DNA of 64,000 nt from the NCBI GenBank assembly GCA_039025395.1, contig JBCCOK010000003.1, positions 1 through 64,000 on the forward strand. The letters are read 5' to 3'. The first letter of the stretch is position 1. Each line of letters begins with the position of its first letter. Made by a program: the position numbers and the translations under genes. Below the pieces are notes generated by a model that saw nothing but the letters and a program-made list of their open reading frames with translations, searched no databases and was not told the DNA's origin. Below, piece after piece: positions 18,062 through 26,500 of this stretch. The stretch comes from Hoeflea_A sp039025395. GTDB taxonomy: Bacteria; Pseudomonadota; Alphaproteobacteria; Rhizobiales; Rhizobiaceae.

Positions 18062-18751
18062 ATGGGAATTGCACCGCAAATCACCGTCGTAGAAGACGAA
18101 GAGGCGCTCAGTGTTCTCTTGCGTTACAATCTCGAGGCGGAAGGCTATGATGTCGACACAGTCGTGCGAGGCGACGAGGCGGAGATAAAGCTGCAGGAAC
18201 GCGTCCCCGATCTGTTGATCCTCGACTGGATGCTGCCGGGACTGTCGGGCATCGAGCTATGCCGCCGGTTGCGCGTGCGCCCGGAAACAGAACGGCTGCC
18301 GATCATTTTGCTGACGGCGCGGGGTGAAGAAAGCGAGCGCGTGCGCGGACTTTCGACCGGTGCCGACGATTATGTCGTCAAACCTTTTTCGACGCCCGAA
18401 TTGCTGGCACGGGTACGCGCGCTGCTGCGCCGCGTCAAACCGGAAGCGATCTCGACCGTGCTGAAGTGCGGCGATATCGAACTCGACCGGGAAACCTACC
18501 GCGTTTACCGACGTGGCCGCGAAATAAAGCTCGGACCGACTGAGTACCGCCTTCTGGAATTTTTCATGACGTCACCGACCCGGGTGTTTTCCCGCTCCCA
18601 GCTTCTCGATGGCGTCTGGGGCCACGATATCTACGTCGATGAACGCACCGTTGATGTGCATGTGGGCCGGTTGCGCAAGGCTTTGAACCTGGCGAATATG
18701 CGCGACGTTATACGCACCGTGCGCGGCGCCGGCTATTCGCTCGAAACCTGA
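18062..18751 (+). CDS. phoB: Phosphate regulon response regulator PhoB
   Basis: A 229-residue OmpR-type regulator. The receiver has the acidic pair EDE at 11-13, the phospho-acceptor Asp55 in LILDWMLPG and Lys in VVKPFSTPEL. The winged-helix DNA-binding domain ends in VDVHVGRLRKAL and TVRGAGYSLE. The start has AGGAGG about six bases upstream. It is the last gene of the phosphate block and runs to within six bases of the convergent crtD. Confidence 0.96.
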   Translation: MGIAPQITVVEDEEALSVLLRYNLEAEGYDVDTVVRGDEAEIKLQERVPDLLILDWMLPGLSGIELCRRLRVRPETERLPIILLTARGEESERVRGLSTGADDYVVKPFSTPELLARVRALLRRVKPEAISTVLKCGDIELDRETYRVYRRGREIKLGPTEYRLLEFFMTSPTRVFSRSQLLDGVWGHDIYVDERTVDVHVGRLRKALNLANMRDVIRTVRGAGYSLET

Positions 18752-18757
18752 CTTGCC

Positions 18758-20278
18758 CTAAACCGCGACTTTCGGAAAGCGCAGCGAAACCGGCAAGTCG
18801 CTGATGAGTGCACTTGCCGCGAGCCGGCCTGACATGGTCGCCATCGGCACGCCCGGACCGGGGTGAACTGAGCCGCCTGTCAGATAAAGCCCGGGCAGCT
18901 TGGTTGCCGCACCCGATCGGGCCAGCGTTGCAAACATGCCATGGCAGGTCTGGCCGTAGAGCGCGCCACCGGTCGCCGGATATCGGCGATGAAATTCGTC
19001 CGGTGTCGTTACCACTTTCGATGATCCGAATTGCAGCTTTAATCCGCACTGGGCAAGCACGCCGGCGACCTGCTCCTCCCGCTCCGCGACAAACCCGGCA
19101 TCGAATTGTCCTGTGCCGCCATTGGCCGGTGCATTGATAAGCAGAAAAATCCTTTCCGGGCCCTTCGAAACGTCACCGGCGCCGCGGTCTTGCGCGCAAA
19201 GATAAACCGTAGGCGTCTCGCAGATGGTGCCGTCATGAAATACCGCCTCGAACTCGCGGCGGTAGTCATCGGCAAAGAAGACATTGTGAAACGCCAGAGG
19301 AAAGCCCGACGGCTCTGTATTGAGGCACCAGGTCACCGCTGACAGCGACCGGTTTGCAGGCAGCGTGGGTTTGACGGCACCACGTGCCTCATCGCCCGTG
19401 ACGCCGGTTGCTACAGCCGATATGTCTCCATTGAACACGATGGCATCGGCGTCGATGACTTCGCCGTCATCGCATGTCACGCCACAGGCTCTGCCGTTCT
19501 CGGCATTGATCCGTTTGGCTGACCGATCGTAGACATAGTCCACGCCGAGGCTCTTGCCGAGCCTCTCCATGGCCTGCGCGAGGGCGAACATGCCTCCGTC
19601 GACTGTCCAAACACCTTCCTGTTCAACATGCGCCACGAGGCTGATCGTTGCCGGTGTTGCAAAAGGCGAAGACCCCACATAGGTCGCGTACCGCGCGAAC
19701 AATTGCACCAGCCTCGGATCGTCGAAGGTCTTGAACAGCAATTGCCAAAGCGTGCGCGTTGCCTTGATCTGTGCCAGAAAGGCCGGCATGCCGAGCAGGC
19801 CGACACGGCGCACGACATCCAGCTGCGAGGGCCTTTGCTGCAGTATGAAAGGATCACGCAATGTCTCGTAGATGGCGGCGCTTTGTCTGCAGAAGGTGAG
19901 GTAACCGTCGGCGTTGCGCGCACCGGAGAAGGCTTCAATTTCGGCTGCCGACTTTTCGACATCGGCAAACAGGTCGAGCCGCGCGCCGCCGACCCACGCA
20001 TGCCGGGCGAGAATGTCCGCCGGTATCAGCGTCAGCCAGTCGTCCAGCGAAGCGCCGGCGTCGCTGAACAGGCTTTCGAATATCCATCGCATGGTGAACA
20101 CGGTCGGCCCGCAATCCATCGCCGAGCCGTCGACGACGGCCTGGCGCACCTTTCCGCCCGGCTGCGAGCCGCGCTCAAGCACGGTGACATCGATCCCCTG
20201 CCGCGCCAGGTCTATGGCTGAGGCCAGACCGCCCATTCCGGCACCGATGACGAGCACTTTTGGATCACGCAGCATCAT
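18758..20278 (-). CDS. crtD: CrtD-like carotenoid 3,4-desaturase (CrtI/CrtD family)
   Basis: A 506-residue FAD-dependent carotenoid desaturase. The dinucleotide site is GAGMGGLASA near 12-21 with VLERGSQPGGKVR after it, and the C-terminal flavin motif is GGSVHPGPGVPMA. HAWVGGARLDLFAD is the version of this region found in 1-hydroxycarotenoid 3,4-desaturases (CrtD) and not in phytoene desaturases; a second, canonical CrtI lies 5 kb away. The start codon overlaps the stop of the upstream membrane-protein gene (ATGATG at 20278/20275), so the two are translationally coupled. A CrtD needs a 1-hydroxy substrate, yet no CrtC or CruF is seen in the window. Confidence 0.78.
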   Translation of the reverse strand: MMLRDPKVLVIGAGMGGLASAIDLARQGIDVTVLERGSQPGGKVRQAVVDGSAMDCGPTVFTMRWIFESLFSDAGASLDDWLTLIPADILARHAWVGGARLDLFADVEKSAAEIEAFSGARNADGYLTFCRQSAAIYETLRDPFILQQRPSQLDVVRRVGLLGMPAFLAQIKATRTLWQLLFKTFDDPRLVQLFARYATYVGSSPFATPATISLVAHVEQEGVWTVDGGMFALAQAMERLGKSLGVDYVYDRSAKRINAENGRACGVTCDDGEVIDADAIVFNGDISAVATGVTGDEARGAVKPTLPANRSLSAVTWCLNTEPSGFPLAFHNVFFADDYRREFEAVFHDGTICETPTVYLCAQDRGAGDVSKGPERIFLLINAPANGGTGQFDAGFVAEREEQVAGVLAQCGLKLQFGSSKVVTTPDEFHRRYPATGGALYGQTCHGMFATLARSGAATKLPGLYLTGGSVHPGPGVPMATMSGRLAASALISDLPVSLRFPKVAV

Positions 20279-21051
20279 TCGGCGGCACTCATATCGAGTT
20301 GGCTGCGCCGGGCAGCACTTTTTTGTTTCGGTGCATAGCGTTTGCTGACCTTCCAGCGGTGATAGAAAATAATGGCAAGACCGGTAACAAGCGGGACCGC
20401 CCAAAGCGCCGGCGCCAGGGCCAGTTGCGGCATCAGGCGAACGGCGCCGAATGCGAAGAATGCCGTGTAAACGGAAATGCCCGTGCCGACGATCCCTTTT
20501 ATATGCTCCAGCAGCCAATCGACCGGCCCCGGAGTTCTTTTCATCAGGAACCACATATTCGTCGCCACTGTCGCGAAGCCGACAAATGAGATTCCGACCA
20601 TCATCGGTTGGCCGATTGCCAAACCGCGATAGGCGCAATTGACCGCCGCAATCGTCAATACCGCCTGCAGGGTCCAGTTGATCCACTCTCGGTTACGCTT
20701 GTGATCACGCTTGTTGGCAGCGCACTGCCATCCATACCAGGTCAGGTTGAGCGTCAGGATGCCGAGATACAGCATCATCCATCCGAAGATGGCTGTAACC
20801 AGCTCGGGATCCGAAAACTCCGGATGCGAAACGAGGTGGGGGTGAGTCTCCATCGGCGCATAGATGCTGAGGAGCGACATCATGCAGGCGGCAGTTGCTG
20901 TAATCAGCATGGCCACAGAGAAGAAGCGGCCCCACCAGCTGTGTCTTATGCTTCCCTTTTTAGCGGCAATCGGTATCCAAAAGGCAATTAGACCGGGCGC
21001 ACCGGTCGTGATATGGATGGCGATCAGGAGCTTAAACAGAAGATAAAGCAT
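20275..21051 (-). CDS. DUF2306-like polytopic membrane protein
   Basis: A 258-residue inner-membrane protein with about seven hydrophobic segments. The parts IAIHITTGAPGLIAFW, RHSWWGRFF and LLEHIKGIVGTGISVYTAFF follow the conserved His-containing pattern I recall for DUF2306 proteins. No enzyme activity is established for this family as far as I know. The ATG at 21051 is used; a TTG at 21081 extends it. It is coupled to crtD and divergent from the P450 with only 46 bases between, so a role in carotenoid modification or placement in the membrane is an inference from context. Confidence 0.65.
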   Translation of the reverse strand: MLYLLFKLLIAIHITTGAPGLIAFWIPIAAKKGSIRHSWWGRFFSVAMLITATAACMMSLLSIYAPMETHPHLVSHPEFSDPELVTAIFGWMMLYLGILTLNLTWYGWQCAANKRDHKRNREWINWTLQAVLTIAAVNCAYRGLAIGQPMMVGISFVGFATVATNMWFLMKRTPGPVDWLLEHIKGIVGTGISVYTAFFAFGAVRLMPQLALAPALWAVPLVTGLAIIFYHRWKVSKRYAPKQKSAARRSQLDMSAAE

Positions 21052-21097
21052 GGCCAACTCGCCTTTGCGATCGCGTAACAAGGGGTGCGGGCCCTAG

Positions 21098-22486
21098 ATG
21101 ACGGTCGCGCATCCTGAACTCTTCTGTCCGCCACGCCCGTCCAGATTGCCCCCGGTTCTGGCGCTTATCAGAACGGCATGGCGTGGCGATGGCGATCTCC
21201 TGAGCCTGCTGCCGTCCGCCGCATTTTCGATGGCGGCCGGCGAACTTGGCTATTCCCGGCGCTCCATCAAGCTGTTCAACGATCCTTCTCTTGTTAGACA
21301 TATCATGCAGGATCCGGACGGCATCTTCCCGAAGAGCGATCTGATGGTCGGTGCGCTTGAACCGCTGATCGGCGACTCGATCTTCGTATCCGATGGCGCC
21401 AAATGGAAGCGTCAGCGCGCCATGATCGATCCTGCGTTTTCCAAGATGCGGCTGACACTTGCGTTCAAGGCGATGCGCGAGGCCGTCGATGACTACGTTG
21501 CGCGCTTGACGGATGCGGCGGCGAACAGTGAGACGATTTCGCTCGATCAGGCGATGAGTGAACTGACTGCGGACATCATTTGCCGCACGGTGTTCTCGGT
21601 CTCTCTTGACACCGGTGTTTCCAAGGATGTTTTTAACGACTTCGCGGTCTTTGAACGCGGCGTTGCACAGGTAAAGATCTGGCGCCTGATCGTTGACCCG
21701 GCCTGGACCGACGCGCCTCAGGACGCCGACGTGCTGGCAGCTTGCGAACGCATCCGACGTCATCTTGGCGATCTCATCGACACGCACCTCGATGCCGCCC
21801 CGGGCACCTATGACGATATCGCCAGCGCGGTGATTGCGGCGCGCGACAAGGAAAGCGGCGCGGCGTTCACGCGCGAGGAGCTGATTGACCAGCTTGGCGT
21901 GTTTTTTCTGGCCGGCCATGAGACCACGGCAAGCGCTTTGACCTGGGCATTCTACGTCCTGGCGATGCGCCCCGAGATTATTGCGCGTATCCGTACGGAA
22001 ATCGACGATTCCATCGGCGATCGCAGCATTGAATACGAAGACATTCGCAAGCTTGTCTTTACGCGTGCTGTCTTCCGGGAGACGCTGCGGCTCTACCCGC
22101 CGATAACCTTCATGCCGCGGGTGGCCATGCGCTCGGGACGTATCGGCCGATACAGGGTCAAGAAGGGTGCCCTGCTGATGATCGCACCATGGACCCTTCA
22201 CCGCCATGACGACTACTGGCAAAACCCCGATGCATTCGACCCGGATCGCTTCATGCCGGAACGCGAAAACGATATCGTTCCGCACGCCTATATTCCCTTC
22301 GGGACTGGACCACATACCTGTGTCGGCGCCGGGTTTGCAGGCGTCGAAAGCGCTCTTATTCTGGCGCGGTTGTCCCGTCTCTTCGACTTCGAGATGCTCA
22401 ACGCGTCGTCCGTGAGACCGGCGGCGCGTCTGACCACCCGTCCTGCGGAACAGATTTCGATGCGCGTCAGGCTTCATCACCGGTAG
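21098..22486 (+). CDS. Cytochrome P450 in the carotenoid cluster
   Basis: A 462-residue soluble-type P450. The I-helix oxygen motif is AGHETT at about 271-276, the E-x-x-R motif is ETLR near 328, and the haem loop is FGTGPHTC with the iron ligand Cys408. The haem loop has T-G-P-H-T where many P450s have G-x-R, so the usual arginine is His. No membrane anchor is visible. Its neighbours are all carotenoid genes, which makes a carotenoid the likely substrate; CYP175A1 of Thermus, a beta-carotene hydroxylase, is a precedent. Its 3-prime end overlaps the convergent ATP-grasp gene by 20 bases. Confidence 0.88.
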   Translation: MTVAHPELFCPPRPSRLPPVLALIRTAWRGDGDLLSLLPSAAFSMAAGELGYSRRSIKLFNDPSLVRHIMQDPDGIFPKSDLMVGALEPLIGDSIFVSDGAKWKRQRAMIDPAFSKMRLTLAFKAMREAVDDYVARLTDAAANSETISLDQAMSELTADIICRTVFSVSLDTGVSKDVFNDFAVFERGVAQVKIWRLIVDPAWTDAPQDADVLAACERIRRHLGDLIDTHLDAAPGTYDDIASAVIAARDKESGAAFTREELIDQLGVFFLAGHETTASALTWAFYVLAMRPEIIARIRTEIDDSIGDRSIEYEDIRKLVFTRAVFRETLRLYPPITFMPRVAMRSGRIGRYRVKKGALLMIAPWTLHRHDDYWQNPDAFDPDRFMPERENDIVPHAYIPFGTGPHTCVGAGFAGVESALILARLSRLFDFEMLNASSVRPAARLTTRPAEQISMRVRLHHR

Positions 22487-23681
22487 CCACAAATTGTCTG
22501 GTGCGGGTTTCGCTGAGCGGTCCCTCGGCGTGACTGGATCTACGGTTTTGCGGAAACCACTCGATATCCTGCGTCGCCGCTTCGCCGAAGCTGCGGCCGC
22601 CAAAAATCGTTTGCTTCAGGATTGGCCATGACATCGGCGTCATGAGAAAAAACGGTGCGGGATCGCCCAGATCCCAAAGGACGTCCCTCGCACTAAACAT
22701 TGCGGTCAGGCGGCGTACGAACTCACGTGGGCGCAGGATGCTCGCATACACCATGGTAAGCGTCGTATGGCCCTCCTGAAACCGCTCTTTCGGTTTCATG
22801 CGAACGGGCTGCGACGAGGCTTGCCCGGTGACGGCAGCAGCCAGGTCGTCATGATCCATAAAGTGTATGCCGCTCGTTAGTCTCGGGTTGCATTCAAGCG
22901 GCCAGGCGGTGCCGGTTTCGTCGATCATGAAGTCGAAGGCAATGAAGCCTGAATATCGGCTTTTCTCGACGAAGCTCTCGACCCAACGGTCGATTTGCGC
23001 CGCACCGCTGATGCGTTTGAAACAAGTGGCGACGGTCCCGGTGAACACCAGGCCCTCGTAAACAACATGCGCGAGGACGGCTCCATCGCGGCAAAAGGTC
23101 AGCGTGCTTACTTCCGAACCGCGAATGCGCTGTTGGACGATATTGGCGTCGCGCTTCATGTCATCGGTCAATTGCCCGCCGCGATCCAGAAAGCAAAGCC
23201 CCGCCCCGGAACAGCCCAGCCGCGGCTTGATCACCGTTTCGTGTGTTGCGATCAGGCCTTCGGCTTCCGGGTCCGTTGCAAGGTACGTTTCCGGAACGCT
23301 CAGGCCTGTCAGAGCCACCTTTCTCGTGAAGGCGTATTTGTCATGCAGGTCAGCCAGCGTTTTCTGATCCTGCGACAACAGCACGACCTCCTTTGGCAGG
23401 CGATCCGCCAACAGGGAAACATGCAGGGCCTCCTCCGAAACCGGAACAATCAGATCAACCGCTTCGTCATTGACAATTTTAAGCAGTGTGGCCAGATAAC
23501 CGTGCGGATCATCGGATGGTGATGGTGTGATGAAGCATCGGTCGACCGAGCGGGAGGGTCGGGACAAATGCCATTTGAAGGGTTCGGCGATGAGAACACG
23601 GCAGCCCGCCGCTTTCAGGCAACGCGCCATTTCAAGGGCTTTTGGAAGTCGGCCAAGCGTTAGGAGTACCGTTTTGTCCAT
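22467..23681 (-). CDS. ATP-grasp family enzyme in the carotenoid cluster
   Basis: A 404-residue protein with the ATP-grasp plan: N-terminal Rossmann-like part (TLGRLPKALEMARCLKAAG), a central nucleotide-binding region (DKYAFTRKVALTGLSVPETY, VIKPRLGCSGAGL) and the metal-binding end FDFMIDETG followed by LECNPRLTSG. These enzymes join a carboxylate to an amine, thiol or similar group through an acyl phosphate. The last 110 residues match nothing I recognise. The partner substrate is unknown. It is divergent from crtYI across a 44-bp dyad, so it is probably controlled with them. Confidence 0.75.
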   Translation of the reverse strand: MDKTVLLTLGRLPKALEMARCLKAAGCRVLIAEPFKWHLSRPSRSVDRCFITPSPSDDPHGYLATLLKIVNDEAVDLIVPVSEEALHVSLLADRLPKEVVLLSQDQKTLADLHDKYAFTRKVALTGLSVPETYLATDPEAEGLIATHETVIKPRLGCSGAGLCFLDRGGQLTDDMKRDANIVQQRIRGSEVSTLTFCRDGAVLAHVVYEGLVFTGTVATCFKRISGAAQIDRWVESFVEKSRYSGFIAFDFMIDETGTAWPLECNPRLTSGIHFMDHDDLAAAVTGQASSQPVRMKPKERFQEGHTTLTMVYASILRPREFVRRLTAMFSARDVLWDLGDPAPFFLMTPMSWPILKQTIFGGRSFGEAATQDIEWFPQNRRSSHAEGPLSETRTRQFVATGDEA

Positions 23682-23688
23682 CGCATCA

Positions 23689-23732
23689 AGTGTAAACTTC
23701 CTCTGACAATGGCGTCAAATTGAGTTTACACT
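23689..23732. promoter_or_regulatory. 44-bp dyad operator between the ATP-grasp gene and crtYI
   Basis: Outer arms AGTGTAAACT (23689-23698) and AGTTTACACT (23723-23732) are perfect 10-bp complements; inner arms TGAC (23704-23707) and GTCA (23714-23717) are also perfect, centred on AATGGC. Read inwards, each half is TGTAAACT, five bases, TGAC. The left half also fits TGT-N12-ACA (23691-23708), the known PpsR/CrtJ pattern; the right half matches it with one change. The regulator is not identified. Confidence 0.78.
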
Positions 23733-23804
23733 AACGCGCTCAAGACGTCGAGAAATGTGCTGGCTTTCCTGTTCGGCGCTGGATGAATTGGAAAACGTTG
23801 AAAT

Positions 23805-24980
23805 ATGGTCGATGTTGCGATTGCAGGCGGTGGTCTTTCAGGGGGATTGATTGCATGGCGCCTCAAACAGCTTCGACCTGACATATCGGTCGCCGTAGTC
23901 GAACGCGGTGAGCGGCTCGGCGGCAATCATACCTGGTCGTTTCATGAGAGCGACTTGCCGCCGGTTCTGTCAAAATGGGTGGATGACTTCATCGTCCATC
24001 GTTGGCCCCGGCAACGCGTTCGGTTTTCCTCGCATTCCAGGCTCATCGAAACCGGCTACCGTTCTGCAACCTCCGACCGGCTGCATGAGCTGGTCGCGCC
24101 GGTACTTGGCGAAAACCTGATCACAAACGCGCATATCAAATCCCTGTCGCCTGACAGCATCGCTTTGGAGGATGGTAGGGTTATCGAAGCCGGCGCCGTG
24201 ATCGATGCGCGCGGCCAGGGCTCTCACGACGCCTTAACGATTGCCTTTCAAAAATTTGTCGGCCTCGAGCTCAAATTCACCGAGCCGCACGGGCAGGAAA
24301 CGCCGATCATCATGGATGCGACCATTTCGCAGACCGACGGATACCGGTTCTTCTATGTCCTTCCATTCAGCAACGATACCGCTCTTGTCGAGGATACCTA
24401 CTATTCGGATGCAAGGGATCTGCCGGCCGACATGATCCAATCCGAGATCCTTGACTATTGCGCTAGCGCCGGGTGGAAGGTCGAGGAGATCCTGCGCAGG
24501 GAAACCGGAATTCTGCCTATTGCGCTTGCCGGAGACATCGAGGCGCATTACCGCAGCGCGCCGGAGGACATAGCGATCGTCGGATTGCGCGCCGCGCTGT
24601 TTCATCCGCTGACCGGATATTCGCTGCCGGATGCTGCGCGTATGGCTGAAAAAATCGCCAACGCAGACGACTTTTCGGGACCGGCTTTGGCGGCCCTTGC
24701 GCGAAAACATGCCGTCGAGCGATGGCACGCGCGCCGCTTTTACCGCATGCTTTCGCGCTTCCTGTACTATGCCGCTGCTCCCCACGAACGCCATCTCGTT
24801 CTTGCGCGCTTTTACCGTTTGTCGCGCCCGCTGATTGAGCGATTTTACGCCAGCGGTTCGACACGCAAGGACAAGCTGCGGGTTCTCGTTGGCAAGCCGC
24901 CGGTGAGTTTCATGCGGGCAGTGGAATGCGTCGACGAGCGTATTTGGCTGGAACGGTATTGGAGGCCGCGCGATGCCTGA
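23805..24980 (+). CDS. crtY: Lycopene beta-cyclase CrtY
   Basis: A 391-residue flavoprotein of the CrtY family, which closes both psi ends of lycopene to beta rings. The N-terminal dinucleotide motif is IAGGGLSGGLIA (about 5-16), followed by GGNHTWSFHESDL, a CrtY hallmark, and FYVLPFSNDTALVEDTYYSD. FHPLTGYSLPDA is the C-terminal family motif. The start codon is ATG 23805; the upstream sequence has only a weak ribosome site. Its end overlaps crtI by eight bases. Confidence 0.93.
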   Translation: MVDVAIAGGGLSGGLIAWRLKQLRPDISVAVVERGERLGGNHTWSFHESDLPPVLSKWVDDFIVHRWPRQRVRFSSHSRLIETGYRSATSDRLHELVAPVLGENLITNAHIKSLSPDSIALEDGRVIEAGAVIDARGQGSHDALTIAFQKFVGLELKFTEPHGQETPIIMDATISQTDGYRFFYVLPFSNDTALVEDTYYSDARDLPADMIQSEILDYCASAGWKVEEILRRETGILPIALAGDIEAHYRSAPEDIAIVGLRAALFHPLTGYSLPDAARMAEKIANADDFSGPALAALARKHAVERWHARRFYRMLSRFLYYAAAPHERHLVLARFYRLSRPLIERFYASGSTRKDKLRVLVGKPPVSFMRAVECVDERIWLERYWRPRDA

Positions 24981-26484
24981 TACTGGTATGACGGAGAAGC
25001 CAAAAGCCGTTGTCATCGGCAGCGGTATGGGTGGCCTCGCCGCAGCCGCGCGTCTTGCTGCGCGCGGATATCACACGACGCTCCTGGAAAGGCTCGACGG
25101 GCCGGGCGGACGGGCGGCGGTCATTCAACAGGAAGGTTTCACCTTCGACGCCGGACCGACGATCATTACGGCACCGCATGTCATCGAGGACCTGTGGACC
25201 GCCTGCGGCGGCGTTTTGTCAGACGACGTGACGCTGCAGCCCTGCGATCCTTTTTACCGCATCCGCTTTGATGACGGCACTGTTTTTACCTACTCGGCAG
25301 ATCGCGAAAAAATGCGGCAGGAGATCGCCCGCTTCGAGCCGTCGGATGTCGATGCCTACGACCGGTTCATGGAAGCAAGCGGCCGCATTTTCGATGTGGC
25401 TTTCACCCAGCTGGCCGACAAACCCTTTCACAGCCTCCTGTTTACCACCGGCATGATGGTCAATCTCGTGCGGCTCGGCGGCTATCGTACCGTGTTCGAC
25501 AAGGTGAGCGATTACTTCACCAACGAAAAACTCAAGACCGTCTTCAGCTTTCATCCGCTGCTTATTGGCGGAAACCCGTTCACCACAACCGCCTATTACT
25601 GTCTCATTGCCCATTTGGAGAGCAAATATGGCGTGCATTACGCTAAGGGCGGTACGGGCGCGCTGATGCGCGGCGTCCTCGGATTGTTTGAACGGCATGG
25701 CGGAACGGTCCGCTACAACGCAGAGGTCGGCCAGATCCTCACAGAAGGCGGCCGCGTGCGTGGCGTGAAGCTGGCCGACGGTGAAATTGTCGACGCGGAT
25801 ATCGTCGTCTCCAATGCCGACCCGGCAACCACCTATGGCAAATTGCTTGCCGATTATCCGCGTCGGCGCTGGAGCGACAGGAAGATCGCCCGCGGCAAGT
25901 ACTCCATGGGCCTTTTCGTCTGGTATTTCGGTACCAACCGGAAATATGACGAGGTCGGACACCACACGATGGTTCTCGGGCCGCGTTATAAAGGGCTGCT
26001 CGACGATATATTCATCAATCATCGCCAGACCGAAGACTTCAGCCTCTACCTGTATCGCCCGACAGCCGTCGATCCGGACCTTGCGCCCGAGGGCTGCGAT
26101 ACATTCTACGCGCTCAGCCCGGTACCGAACCTGTCTTCGGGTTTCGACTGGTCTGAAATGGGCGAACGCTACCGTCAGAAGGTCGAGAAACGGCTTGAAG
26201 AGACGATCCTGCCCGGTCTGGGCGGGGCGGTGGTAACATCCAGTTTTGTCAGCCCGATCGATTTTCAGGAAAGGCTGCTTTCCTTTCGCGGCGCTGGCTT
26301 CGCGCTCGAGCCAAAGCTGCTGCAAAGCGCCTGGTTTCGGCCTCACAACAAGAGCGAAGAGGTCGACGGTCTCTTTCTGGTGGGCGCTGGGACCCATCCC
26401 GGCGCCGGTTTGCCCGGCGTCCTCGCCTCGGCGAAAATCGTTTCAGAGCTTGTACCCGCGCCGGCCGATCTGGTTCGCGCGTGA
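24973..26484 (+). CDS. crtI: Phytoene desaturase CrtI
   Basis: A 503-residue FAD enzyme that takes phytoene to lycopene. The dinucleotide motif is VVIGSGMGGLAAAARL (about 14-29), with FTFDAGPTIITAPH after it and the C-terminal signature VGAGTHPGAGLPGVL. The length is that of bacterial CrtI. It is translationally coupled to crtY. crtE and crtB (geranylgeranyl diphosphate and phytoene synthases) are not in this window, so the pathway must be completed elsewhere in the genome. Confidence 0.95.
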   Translation: MPDTGMTEKPKAVVIGSGMGGLAAAARLAARGYHTTLLERLDGPGGRAAVIQQEGFTFDAGPTIITAPHVIEDLWTACGGVLSDDVTLQPCDPFYRIRFDDGTVFTYSADREKMRQEIARFEPSDVDAYDRFMEASGRIFDVAFTQLADKPFHSLLFTTGMMVNLVRLGGYRTVFDKVSDYFTNEKLKTVFSFHPLLIGGNPFTTTAYYCLIAHLESKYGVHYAKGGTGALMRGVLGLFERHGGTVRYNAEVGQILTEGGRVRGVKLADGEIVDADIVVSNADPATTYGKLLADYPRRRWSDRKIARGKYSMGLFVWYFGTNRKYDEVGHHTMVLGPRYKGLLDDIFINHRQTEDFSLYLYRPTAVDPDLAPEGCDTFYALSPVPNLSSGFDWSEMGERYRQKVEKRLEETILPGLGGAVVTSSFVSPIDFQERLLSFRGAGFALEPKLLQSAWFRPHNKSEEVDGLFLVGAGTHPGAGLPGVLASAKIVSELVPAPADLVRA

Positions 26485-26500
26485 AAACGGCAGTCCGGTC

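Noticed and set aside
18758..20686. A 642-residue reading of crtD with a 136-residue N-terminal extension
   Set aside because: The extension is the antisense-free shifted reading of the coupled membrane-protein gene; the flavin-binding start of the family begins at 20278/20275.
23691..23708. A definite PpsR/CrtJ binding site
   Set aside because: The TGT-N12-ACA match is short and no ppsR or photosynthesis gene is in the window; it is reported only as part of the dyad.
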